From DASQZK01 sp963764345 (GTDB lineage Bacteria > Bacteroidota > Bacteroidia > Bacteroidales > GCA-2748055): a stretch of DNA of 64,000 nucleotides. The stretch lies in contig CAVXSF010000005.1 of assembly GCA_963764345.1 (NCBI GenBank), positions 1 through 64,000 on the forward strand. Direction: 5' to 3'. The notes beneath the pieces are model-generated. The model saw nothing but the letters and a program-made list of their open reading frames with translations. It was not told the origin of the DNA and searched no databases. The position numbers and the translations under genes are program-made. Within the stretch, counting starts at the first letter, position 1. The number at the start of each line of letters is the position of its first letter. Shown here one piece after another: positions 38,801 to 47,192 of the stretch.

Positions 38801-38911
38801 TGCGTATTTCATGACCAGTTATTCCAGGTTAAAGCATTGAAATACCGGATGCTGCTTGCCTCCTTCTTCAACCCTGGCAGAAAACCTCTGCATAGGCTCA
38901 GCCCTTCAGGA

Positions 38912-39715
38912 TTAATCGATATCATCGTTATGGTTGCCCTTGTATCCCTTAATGATACCGCGTTTTGAAGTCCTGATAAAATTTATGATCTCATCCCGTT
39001 CCGGAGTCTGATCAAAATTTTCTTCAATAGATTTTAAGGCTTCGGAAGTAATTTTCCCCGACTGGAAAATGATCCGGTATATTTCATGAATGACGGAAAC
39101 CTGTTCTGCCGAGAATCCCCTCCTTTTTAATCCGACGATATTCAGTCCGGCATAAGACAGGGGATCACGGGCAGCCTTGACAAAAGGCGGAATATCTTTT
39201 TGTACTTTGCTGAGACCACTGGTAAAGGAATGTGAACCAATGGTACTGAACTGATGGATACCACATAAACCACTTATGATCGCCCAGTCCTGGATGACCA
39301 CCTCACCTGCAACGCCGGTGCTGTTCCCAATGATACAGTTGTTCCCGATAATACAGTCGTGCCCTACATGTACATAAGCCATAAGCAGACAATTGCTCCC
39401 GATAACGGTTTTCCCCCTGGAACTGGTGCCCCGGTTGACCGTCACACCTTCCCTGACCGTTGTGTTATCACCGATCTCGGCAGTGGTGCTTTCGCCTTTG
39501 AACTTCAGGTCCTGGGGTATGCCGGAGACAACAGCGCCAGGAAAAATCCTGCAGTTTTTGCCTATTCTTGCACCACTCATAATAGAAACATTGGAACCTA
39601 TCCATGTTCCATCACCAATTTCCACATTCTCGTCGATGAAGGAAAAGGGGCCGATCGATATGTTCTTTCCAAGAACCGCATCAGGGTGAATAACTGTATT
39701 GGGATGTATACTCAT
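38912..39715 (-). CDS. lpxA: UDP-N-acetylglucosamine acyltransferase LpxA
   Basis: A 267-residue left-handed beta-helix enzyme that adds a 3-hydroxyacyl chain from ACP to UDP-GlcNAc, the first step of lipid A synthesis in the cytosol. The N-terminus (IHPNTVIHPDAVLGKNISIG) starts the hexapeptide repeats. The active-site region is MAYVHVGHDCIIGN with the catalytic His. The GxGxHSFTSGLSKV stretch and the C-terminal helices (GLNIVGLKRRGFSAEQV) match the family, which is about 255-265 residues long. It is followed on the same strand by no close partner gene. Confidence 0.93.
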   Translation of the reverse strand: MSIHPNTVIHPDAVLGKNISIGPFSFIDENVEIGDGTWIGSNVSIMSGARIGKNCRIFPGAVVSGIPQDLKFKGESTTAEIGDNTTVREGVTVNRGTSSRGKTVIGSNCLLMAYVHVGHDCIIGNNCIIGNSTGVAGEVVIQDWAIISGLCGIHQFSTIGSHSFTSGLSKVQKDIPPFVKAARDPLSYAGLNIVGLKRRGFSAEQVSVIHEIYRIIFQSGKITSEALKSIEENFDQTPERDEIINFIRTSKRGIIKGYKGNHNDDID

Positions 39716-40057
39716 AAGACCTTTCTTTCAGAAATTGTTTAGGGTAAAATCCCTGATTCCGGGATACCTTCTGGACCGGGGATTTTAGCGGTCCCATAAA
39801 TACGAAACAGCAGCGAACATGTTTCTGTATACCGGGCATAAAAATAATAATGTTTGGATTTGAAAAAGAAAAAAAATGAGAGCTTTTTTCATCTTTCCCG
39901 GCACATCCTGACTTCAAAGGCTTTGCTTTCTTCCACCTGATTAATAAATCCTGAAAACAAAGGCTGTCCGGCAGGCAGAGCCGGCAGACAAAACTGATCA
40001 TATCCTTACAGGCCGAACCGGCCCGGCAAATTTTCGGATGATGCCTTTCACGGCAGG
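39716..40057. other. Intergenic, nothing recognised
   Basis: About 340 bases between asnA and lpxA. No supported gene, repeat or structured element. Confidence 0.45.
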
Positions 40058-41092
40058 TCAGATCAGAATGATTCCGCTCTTCCGGCAATGAGAAACCATT
40101 TCCCCCGGCCAGATGCTCGACTGAATCTCGCCAATATGAGCTTTTCTGAGCAGGAACATGCACAACCTCGACTGACCGATACCTCCGCCAATGGCATCCG
40201 GGAGTTCATCGTTCAGGAGTCGCCTGTGGAAAAGCAAGCCTTTGCGGTCTTCGCATTTACGGATGATAAGCTGCCGTTTCAGAGCTTCCCTGTCAACGCG
40301 AATCCCCATGGATGAAAGCTCAAAGGCCATTTTCAATACCGGGTTCCACACGATGATATCACCGTTCAGGCCCTGGTGGTCCCCGCCCGTTTCCGTTGTC
40401 CAGTCATCATAGTCCGGAGCCCTCCCGTCATGCGGCTTTCCGTCGGCCAGGTTGCCGCCGATACCGATGATGAAAATGGCGCCGTATTTCTCTGCTGCAC
40501 GGTTTTCACGTTCCCGCGGCGGAAGATCAGGATACATCTCCAGAAGATCTTCCGAATGAAGAAATGTAATCTCCTCCGGGAGGAAAGGTTCGATCTCTTC
40601 ATAATATTCGTAGATCTGGAATTCCGTCCGTTTAATCACATCATAAATTTGCTTCACGATGGCCTTGAGGTATTCCAGATTACGATCTTCGCTGGTGATC
40701 GCCTTTTCCCAGTCCCACTGGTCTACATAGATCGAATGGAGATTGTCAAGCTCTTCATCGGGCCTCAGGGCATTCATATCCGTATAAATGCCATATCCGA
40801 TACGGATATCGTAATCGCGTAACATCATCCTCTTCCATTTGGCGAGGGAATGCACAATTTCAGCGGTCTGATCGGACATATCCCTGATCTTAAAGGATAC
40901 CGGACGTTCAATGCCGTTAAGGTCATCATTGATACCGGTGCCTCTCAGAACAAAAAGTGGGGCCGTGACCCTGCGGAGTCTCAACTCGGAAGAAAGCGAG
41001 ATCTCAAACGTGTCTTTTATAAGCTTGATGGCTTTCTCTGTTTGTTTCAGATCGAGTACAGGCTTGTAACCTTCAGGAATAATAAGCTTCAT
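40058..41092 (-). CDS. asnA: Aspartate-ammonia ligase AsnA
   Basis: A 344-residue cytosolic enzyme that makes asparagine from aspartate, ammonia and ATP. It resembles class II aminoacyl-tRNA synthetases. Landmarks are LRLRRVTAPLFVLRGTGIND near the N-terminus, SIYVDQWDWEKAI, and the ATP-site motif IGGGIGQSRLCMFLL near residue 310, followed by HIGEIQSSIWP. The family is about 330 residues. It lies 29 bases downstream of a fused dehydratase gene on the same strand. Confidence 0.95.
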   Translation of the reverse strand: MKLIIPEGYKPVLDLKQTEKAIKLIKDTFEISLSSELRLRRVTAPLFVLRGTGINDDLNGIERPVSFKIRDMSDQTAEIVHSLAKWKRMMLRDYDIRIGYGIYTDMNALRPDEELDNLHSIYVDQWDWEKAITSEDRNLEYLKAIVKQIYDVIKRTEFQIYEYYEEIEPFLPEEITFLHSEDLLEMYPDLPPRERENRAAEKYGAIFIIGIGGNLADGKPHDGRAPDYDDWTTETGGDHQGLNGDIIVWNPVLKMAFELSSMGIRVDREALKRQLIIRKCEDRKGLLFHRRLLNDELPDAIGGGIGQSRLCMFLLRKAHIGEIQSSIWPGEMVSHCRKSGIILI

Positions 41093-41121
41093 AACAGGTA
41101 TTTTAGGGTTAGCAATGTCAT

Positions 41122-42939
41122 TTAAAACAGTCCTCCGTGTTGATATATTTCCATCTGAACATCCTGGAATTTTTCAGCTTTGACGTGAACATCTTTTGAA
41201 ATGTTGATCAGTTCTCCGCTTTCCAGGTTTATGCCGATCGTATCGCCATCAGTGAGTTTAAGTTCCCGGATATGTTTGCATGTCAGTACCGGAAAACCCG
41301 CATTGATCGCATTACGTTCATAAATAGCACCGAAAGATTCTGCAATAATAGCCTGGATGCCAAGAGAAACAAAACAATCAACAGCTTGCTGCCGCGAGCT
41401 TCCCGCACCGAAATTCCTGCCGGTAAAAATGATATCACCCTTCTTTACCTTCTTTGCAAAACCAGTAAAACCTTCCAGGTTGTCGAACGTGTATTTTCCC
41501 ATTTCAGATGGGTCTGTGATGGTCAGATAACGGTTATGAAAAATCATGTCGGTATCGATGTTGTCCCTTTCAATGAACCATACCCGTCCTCTCAGTACAA
41601 CTGGCTTAGGGTCCACCGGTTTCTTCTGCCCTGAGCTCACTGTAACACCAGTCTGCTTTTCAGGTTCAGGGAAAATCTCTGCCAAAGGTTTATCCGGAAT
41701 ATGGTCAGGCGTAGTAATATATCCGGCTACAGCTGAAGCTGCTGCTACTGCAGGTGAAGAGAGATAAACGTCTCCCTGCCCCTGTTTACCGGGAAAATTC
41801 CGGTTCCCTGTGCTTATGCTCACCTCTCCGGGACCGTTCTGTCCTACCTGCCCGGCAGCACATCCCGCACACCCGGCATTGGAAACCATAGCACCGGATT
41901 CCTTGAAAATGTCGATAAGACCCTCATCCAGACATCTCTGCCAGACAAGGTCGGTAGCAGGAACAATTTTCAGAACGACACCATCCGCCACCTTCCGTCC
42001 CCTCAGAATTTCAGCCGCCTCACGCATATCACTGATCCTCCCGTTGGTACAGCTTCCGATAAAGGCGGAATCGATCCTGATCTTAACAATTTCTCCGGCT
42101 TCGACAGCATCGGTGGGTTTTCCCGGCTTTGAAATACGGCGTGTAAAATGTGCCACATTAAGTTCTTCCTCCAGGGTATACACCGCATCGTCATCCGCCT
42201 GCAGGGGCTGAACGGGCTTACCGGTCCTCGACATGCAATATCTCATCACTTCCCGGTTGGGAACAAAAAGAATAATGATGGCACCCATCTCAGTAGCCAT
42301 CGATGAAATGGTGATCCTGTCATCGAGAGATAAATGATCGACATCATCGCCATATACCTCAACAGCATATCCAAGCAAACGATCAGGTCCGAAATGTGAG
42401 AGCAGATTGAGGGCAATATCCTTGGCCGTAATATTTTCAGGAAACCGTCCTTTCAGGACCAGTTTAACCGATGGAGGAACTTTGAACCATGTTTTGCCCT
42501 TACTCCATGCAGCAGCAATATCCTTATCACCCATTCCCTGTCCGAAAGCCCCGATCGCCCCGAGGATATTGGCATGCGAATCGGTTGACACGGCAGTGGA
42601 ACCGGGGTAGACTAAGCCTTCTTCAATCAGAATGTGCGTCCCGATACCTTTGTTGATATCGTAAACTCTGATGCCGTGATTCCGTGCATAGATACGGCAA
42701 ATATGCTGGTTCGCAGCATACTTCTGATCCGATCCCGTAGGATTGCAATCAAACGTGAAATACGTCTTCGATGCATCATCAATGCCCAGATTGAAATCAC
42801 GGAGGGTTTTAACAACATTTGCCCCGCCAAAATCCCTGGCCACCCTGGCATCTATCTCTACATCAATGATATCACCCGGCATTACAATGTCCTGATCACT
42901 GTGTGCAGCAAGAATCTTCTCCGTCATTGTCATCCCCAT
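41122..42939 (-). CDS. Fused LeuC-LeuD-type aconitase-family dehydratase
   Basis: An intact 605-residue hydro-lyase with large and small subunits in one chain. The 4Fe-4S ligands lie in IGSCTNGRISD and GCAGCAAG. Other landmarks are STDSHANILGAIGAFGQGMG, STGNRNFPGKQG and the swivel-domain motif GRNFGAGSSRQQAVD. Where relatives have a His-bearing VFDH segment, this protein reads TFDCNPTGSDQK. The substrate loop is IDTDMIFHNRYLTITD, not the YLRT/YLRV type. Isopropylmalate, homoaconitate or another 2-hydroxy diacid are possible. It is probably cotranscribed with asnA. Confidence 0.88.
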   Translation of the reverse strand: MGMTMTEKILAAHSDQDIVMPGDIIDVEIDARVARDFGGANVVKTLRDFNLGIDDASKTYFTFDCNPTGSDQKYAANQHICRIYARNHGIRVYDINKGIGTHILIEEGLVYPGSTAVSTDSHANILGAIGAFGQGMGDKDIAAAWSKGKTWFKVPPSVKLVLKGRFPENITAKDIALNLLSHFGPDRLLGYAVEVYGDDVDHLSLDDRITISSMATEMGAIIILFVPNREVMRYCMSRTGKPVQPLQADDDAVYTLEEELNVAHFTRRISKPGKPTDAVEAGEIVKIRIDSAFIGSCTNGRISDMREAAEILRGRKVADGVVLKIVPATDLVWQRCLDEGLIDIFKESGAMVSNAGCAGCAAGQVGQNGPGEVSISTGNRNFPGKQGQGDVYLSSPAVAAASAVAGYITTPDHIPDKPLAEIFPEPEKQTGVTVSSGQKKPVDPKPVVLRGRVWFIERDNIDTDMIFHNRYLTITDPSEMGKYTFDNLEGFTGFAKKVKKGDIIFTGRNFGAGSSRQQAVDCFVSLGIQAIIAESFGAIYERNAINAGFPVLTCKHIRELKLTDGDTIGINLESGELINISKDVHVKAEKFQDVQMEIYQHGGLF

Positions 42940-43170
42940 AAGCCGGATATTTATTTGTTTTTCAAAAATAGATGAAAATTGAATGGATACTAAATATTTC
43001 AGGCACTAATTCACTTTTCCGGCTAACAACAAAAACCGCAGATCTGCATCCTGTTCTTTTCTAACAGTTCTGATTGACCTGCGGTCTAAACGAAAATGGT
43101 ACCGGCCTCCTCATCCTTTACCTGTTGGTTCAGCGAGGCCTGCTGCCCGCGAACAAAGATCAGCACTTAC

Positions 43171-43734
43171 TCAGTATGTAGTTTCTCCCTGGTAAGTATG
43201 TGTCTGATCCAGCGGCACAAGGCTACCTGTATAATTCAACTGGCCCCTCCTCATGCCCGTTATCGAAGCCGTTGCTCTACCATCGGCACTAACATTCATG
43301 CTGATGTCAAAAACACCAAGGCTGGTTATAATATTCGCCTGGATATGATAATTCAATTTCTTCTCATTCTTGTTCACTTTCCATGACGTTACCCGGCCTT
43401 CGGCAGTGACCCCGCCAACACCGTTATAACCAATCCTTTGCGTCGAACCAATCTGAAGAACCGCATACGTTGTATCGATCCTGATAAAATTCAGGTCAGG
43501 AACTACAGGAACTCTTTCACCATACTGATTACTCAACCAGTCGGCCTCCAGGACAAAACTTTTGTTTCCGATGAGTTCAGACGTTTTTGCAAACTGTTCC
43601 TCGAGTTTTGCCCTTCTTTCTTTTTGTTTAGCCTCTCGCACCGCCTTTTTATCCTGTGGTGGCCCTGCATAAACGGCAGATGCAAAACCTGCCACCAGGA
43701 TCATGGCCAAGAGGATTCTTGCTGTCTTTTTCAT
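43171..43734 (-). CDS. DUF4251 secreted protein
   Basis: A 187-residue protein with signal peptide (ARILLAMILVAGFASAVYAG), a basic coiled stretch (DKKAVREAKQKERRAKLEEQ), then the DUF4251 domain (SFVLEADWLSNQYGERVPV to ITGMRRGQLNYTGSLVPL). The family occurs in Bacteroidota, is periplasmic or lipid-anchored, and has no known function. Confidence 0.87.
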   Translation of the reverse strand: MKKTARILLAMILVAGFASAVYAGPPQDKKAVREAKQKERRAKLEEQFAKTSELIGNKSFVLEADWLSNQYGERVPVVPDLNFIRIDTTYAVLQIGSTQRIGYNGVGGVTAEGRVTSWKVNKNEKKLNYHIQANIITSLGVFDISMNVSADGRATASITGMRRGQLNYTGSLVPLDQTHTYQGETTY

Positions 43735-44103
43735 ATTATTTTTTTTAATCCTTAAAAAGCTTCAAATTATATACCAGAAACCCTGAATGCGAAACAAAGA
43801 TGAATCACGCATGCAGTGATTAACAATATTTAACATGTATCGATATTTTCTTAAAATGATGAGGTATATAATACTAAACTTTAAAGACTTACAATCTGGC
43901 TTTGAGTGAAGTATTTTCCATCCCGGTTGGGTTCATTTTCCCCTCTGAACCGGCAGGATGGGAAATCATGGAATGGGAAGATTTCCCACAGGATTATACC
44001 GGGGGAATGTAACGGCCTGGAAAAAGGCTTTACATGCCTGAGATCGTGAACGGGGAACGTGAACTGTCAACATGAAAAAGAATGGCAAGAATGAAATTCC
44101 GGT
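43735..44103. other. Intergenic, nothing recognised
   Basis: About 370 bases between two minus-strand genes. No supported signal; an imperfect promoter-like TATAATTTG lies about 40 bases upstream of the DUF4251 start. Confidence 0.4.
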
Positions 44104-45126
44104 TTACATGATCAGGTTAAAGACATAGCCGACGATCACGATTCCGATGGCAACAACCCCAATAAAAACGGCTATCAGCTGCCACTTCAGGACTTTCTTC
44201 AGGATTACGATTTCGGGAAGTGAAAGCCCGACCACCGACATCATAAAAGCCAGGGCTGTGCCGAGACTCACACCTTTTTCTATCAAAACACTGACAATAG
44301 GGATGATACCTGCCGCATTGGAATAAAGAGGTATACCGACCGCAATGGCCAGGGGAACCGAATACCAGTTGCCGCGGCCTAAAGCCCCGGCCAGAAAATC
44401 ATCGGGCACAAATCCGTGTGCACCGGCACCAATGGCAATACCCAGGATGATGTAAATCCATATCTTCCCCACGATCTCCCGTACTGCCTGAAAACCCGCC
44501 TGCATTCGTTGAACAAATGTAATTTTTTCACCAGCCGGCCCTGTATGGTTTGCCTTCACCTCAAAAACCCAGTCGGCTACATATTTTTCCATACCCAGTT
44601 TGCCAATTACCAGTCCGGAAAAAATCGCTATGACCAATCCGGTGACTACATAAATCAAGGCGACTTTCCATCCGAATAATCCGATCAGTAGTACCAGTGC
44701 CACTTCATTGATCATAGGAGCCGCTACAAGAAAGGAAAATGTTACCCCGATCGGAATGCCTGCCTCCACAAATCCAAGGAATAACGGGATCGCCGAACAG
44801 GAACAAAACGGAGTGACAATTCCCAGCAAGGAAGCCATGATATTCCCGGTAAACAAAGATCTGCCTTCCAGCGCTTTTCTCGTTTTTTCCGGGGAAAACC
44901 AGGTGCGGACAATCCCGACGACAAAAACAATCAGTACCAGTAACAACATAACCTTGGGTACTTCATAGACGAAGAACCTCACGGCTTCAGTCAACCGGTG
45001 CCCTGGTGGCATACTTAACACATTGTCGGTGACAAGCTGAGCAAGATGATGCAGGTTCACATACACTACTACCCACAGGATTATTCCTGCAGGCACAGTT
45101 ATCCATTGACGTTTTAGTACTTCCAT
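44104..45126 (-). CDS. ArsP/YraQ-family permease
   Basis: A 340-residue permease with about eight helices of the former DUF318 family. The signature is TPFCSCSAIPLFLGFVEAGI in the first half and IPLYSNAAGIIPIVSVLIEKG in the second. Some members (ArsP) export trivalent organoarsenicals; others have unknown cargo, perhaps metals or thiolated compounds. It is encoded after a thioredoxin-like protein and an ArsR repressor, and probably shares their regulation. Confidence 0.88.
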   Translation of the reverse strand: MEVLKRQWITVPAGIILWVVVYVNLHHLAQLVTDNVLSMPPGHRLTEAVRFFVYEVPKVMLLLVLIVFVVGIVRTWFSPEKTRKALEGRSLFTGNIMASLLGIVTPFCSCSAIPLFLGFVEAGIPIGVTFSFLVAAPMINEVALVLLIGLFGWKVALIYVVTGLVIAIFSGLVIGKLGMEKYVADWVFEVKANHTGPAGEKITFVQRMQAGFQAVREIVGKIWIYIILGIAIGAGAHGFVPDDFLAGALGRGNWYSVPLAIAVGIPLYSNAAGIIPIVSVLIEKGVSLGTALAFMMSVVGLSLPEIVILKKVLKWQLIAVFIGVVAIGIVIVGYVFNLIM

Positions 45127-45237
45127 AAATATTTCATTTTCTGCATCTCATCAGTCAGACTTCATTGGGAAGCCAATGCCGGTAAAATGCTATGCTGATC
45201 CTCATTGAATCCAGACCACAAACTGATATATTCCCTG

Positions 45238-45498
45238 TCAGTCAGCCGGATTCCCCAGGCTGACACTGCTGCCCAGTAGAATTTTCATCTCAGACAGCCC
45301 GGGAACCTGTCCCGATAAAACGATCTTGTCATTAATCATCAGTGCCGGTGTCCGCATTACACCATAAGCCATGATTTTCCTGATATCTTCTTCTCTTTCA
45401 ACTTTGACGTCCAGACCAAGATCTTCAACAGCTTGAACCGTAACTTTTTCAAGGGATTTGCACCTGGCACAGCCCGTGCCTAATACTTTAATTTCCAT
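45238..45498 (-). CDS. Small thioredoxin-like redox-active disulfide protein
   Basis: An 86-residue cytosolic protein of the redox-active disulfide protein 2 (TM0996) type: VLGTGCARCKSLE carries the CxxC pair, GVMRTPALMIND has the cis-Pro, then VLSGQVPG. Members are regularly encoded beside ArsR and permease genes and may reduce or carry the permease substrate. An operator-like palindrome lies 21 bases upstream of the start. Confidence 0.9.
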   Translation of the reverse strand: MEIKVLGTGCARCKSLEKVTVQAVEDLGLDVKVEREEDIRKIMAYGVMRTPALMINDKIVLSGQVPGLSEMKILLGSSVSLGNPAD

Positions 45499-45518
45499 AT
45501 TATTATTTTTTGTTCGTT

Positions 45519-45536
45519 GTTCGCAGAATAGCGAAC
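45519..45536. promoter_or_regulatory. ArsR-type operator 2 (GTTCG-N8-CGAAC)
   Basis: An 18-base palindrome with the same arms and spacing as the site before arsR, placed between the arsR stop and the thioredoxin start. It may give separate control of the trx-permease genes. Seen in the sequence; its role is inferred. Confidence 0.7.
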
Positions 45537-45553
45537 GTTTTTAGTAAAAAAAA

Positions 45554-45853
45554 TCATAATTTCAATAATCCAAAAAGAAGCTTCTGTGCTTCTTCCCAAT
45601 TTTCACGGTTCAGACAGTACTTGATTTTCGGAGCTTCAATCTCACCCTGGATCAGACCGGCATCCTTCAGTTCTTTAAGATGTTGTGACAGCGTGGATTT
45701 TGCAATCGGCAGAATCTCGGTGAGATCGCCGCTATAACAACACGAATTTTTTGAAAGGAGTTCAAGTACATAAACCCGGACAGGGTGCCCCATCGCTTTA
45801 GCGTATCGGGCCAGTTTTTTCTGCTCTTCACTTATCACAATACTAACTTCCAT
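45554..45853 (-). CDS. ArsR-family transcriptional repressor
   Basis: A winged-helix repressor of 100 residues starting at the ATG at 45853. A longer frame from 45904 would start above the promoter, so it is rejected. MGHPVRVYVLELLSK leads into the recognition helix AKSTLSQHLKELKDAGLI. A paired cysteine site lies in SKNSCCYSGDL, which may bind As(III) or a metal or act as a redox switch; the classical ELCVCDL motif is absent. It should bind the two GTTCG-N8-CGAAC sites and repress its own operon until the inducer binds. Confidence 0.9.
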   Translation of the reverse strand: MEVSIVISEEQKKLARYAKAMGHPVRVYVLELLSKNSCCYSGDLTEILPIAKSTLSQHLKELKDAGLIQGEIEAPKIKYCLNRENWEEAQKLLFGLLKL

Positions 45854-45857
45854 GATT

Positions 45858-45875
45858 GTTCGTAATTTTGCGAAC
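45858..45875. promoter_or_regulatory. ArsR-type operator 1 (GTTCG-N8-CGAAC)
   Basis: An 18-base palindrome 4 bases before the arsR start, abutting the -7 element and covering the expected transcription start. Binding here would block RNA polymerase. Confidence 0.8.
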
Positions 45876-45905
45876 AAAGTTAACCTGTTATTTCCGATTA
45901 CCAAA
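45875..45905 (-). promoter_or_regulatory. Promoter of the arsR operon
   Basis: On the minus strand TTTG, then 19 bases, then TAACTTTG: an exact match to the Bacteroidota housekeeping promoter (TTTG-N19-21-TAnnTTTG). The -7 end touches operator 1. Confidence 0.85.
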
Positions 45906-45974
45906 ACAAAATTGTGATTTTTCAGGAAAATTCAAGGTGAGAGTGAGCATCCGTACTGAAACCCTGCAAAGACT

Positions 45975-47153
45975 CTATTTCCCAAGCCTCAGAAACGCCA
46001 CATCATGCGACCGGACGCTAATTTTTAACGGATTGACGGTAGTTCCAGCACTCTTCCCGGTCCAGATATCCTTGATTTTTTTTGGACCGCTGATATCCAT
46101 TTTAGTCCAGTCAATCGTATATTCCATATCTTTTTCTCCCCGGTTCAGAAAGCAGAACGCGTAATCTCCTCCCGACAATTCCTTCTTCCAGATCTCGAAA
46201 AGCCCTTCGTCTTTAAACTTGAAACCCTGTTTTCCCAGGAGATCCTGGTCTACAGCAATAGCATCGGGGTTAATAAGGATATCACGGGTACTGCCCGTCA
46301 TATTCCGCAGATCATTTCCAGCCATCAGAGGGGCTGAGAGCATGCACCACATACTGAACTGAGCTCTTTCTTCTTCCGGGGTAAGCATGCCGTTTCCAAT
46401 CTCCAGCATGTCGGGATCATTCCAGTGTCCCGGTCCGGCATACTTTTCAAGTCCGGCCTGCATATCGAGAATAATGAGCACTCCCCCGCCCCATACCTTA
46501 CCTTCCTTGGCATCGGGTTGTGTCCAGTTATTCCTGATGTCGCCTGTTGTCCGCCACAGATGCCCCACATCTCCGGCCCATAACCACGGTTTGCTCAGTC
46601 CCCACTCACAAATACTGAACACGACAGGCCGGCCGGCTTTATACAGAGCATCCCTCATAAGAAGATAGGATTCTTCAGGATTCTGCTGACCGGTATTGCA
46701 CCAGTCATATTTCAGGTAATCGACACCCCATGAAGCATATGTTCTGGCATCCTGAAACTCATACCCCCGGCTGCCGGGACGCCCCTGGCATGTCTCACGG
46801 CCGGCATCTGAGTAAATCCCGAACATGAGCCCCTGGCTGTGAATATAGTCGGCGAGGGCTTTCATGCCCGAAGGAAACTTTTGCGGATCGGCAATGATGG
46901 TGCCGTCGGATTCGCGGCCAACCTGCCAGCAGTCGTCAATGACAATATAAAGATACCCTGCATCACGCATGCCACTGCTCACCACAGCATCGGCCACGCC
47001 CCTGATCACCTCCTCGCTGATGCCTTCGCAATTGAAATAATTCCAGCTGTTCCATCCCATCGGCGGAGTTTCGGCAAGCCCGTCGAATTTCTGGGCCTGA
47101 ACAATGACATTCAGAAATAATAAAAAAGGGAAAAGGAAAGATAGGCGTTTCAT
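45975..47153 (-). CDS. GH27 alpha-galactosidase
   Basis: A 392-residue secreted enzyme (signal LSFLFPFLLFLNVIVQAQ) that removes terminal alpha-galactose. GH27 landmarks are TPPMGWNSWNYFNC, YIVIDDCWQ, the nucleophile Asp in YLKYDWCN and the acid/base Asp in RTTGDIRNNW, with a C-terminal sandwich (GDYAFCFLNRGEK). Some members act as beta-L-arabinopyranosidases or isomalto-dextranases, so the exact sugar is not certain. It is 39 bases downstream of a secreted FAD oxidoreductase on the same strand. Confidence 0.93.
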   Translation of the reverse strand: MKRLSFLFPFLLFLNVIVQAQKFDGLAETPPMGWNSWNYFNCEGISEEVIRGVADAVVSSGMRDAGYLYIVIDDCWQVGRESDGTIIADPQKFPSGMKALADYIHSQGLMFGIYSDAGRETCQGRPGSRGYEFQDARTYASWGVDYLKYDWCNTGQQNPEESYLLMRDALYKAGRPVVFSICEWGLSKPWLWAGDVGHLWRTTGDIRNNWTQPDAKEGKVWGGGVLIILDMQAGLEKYAGPGHWNDPDMLEIGNGMLTPEEERAQFSMWCMLSAPLMAGNDLRNMTGSTRDILINPDAIAVDQDLLGKQGFKFKDEGLFEIWKKELSGGDYAFCFLNRGEKDMEYTIDWTKMDISGPKKIKDIWTGKSAGTTVNPLKISVRSHDVAFLRLGK

Positions 47154-47192
47154 AAACTGTGTATTTACGTGAAGTCCAAAACCGGAATCCTG

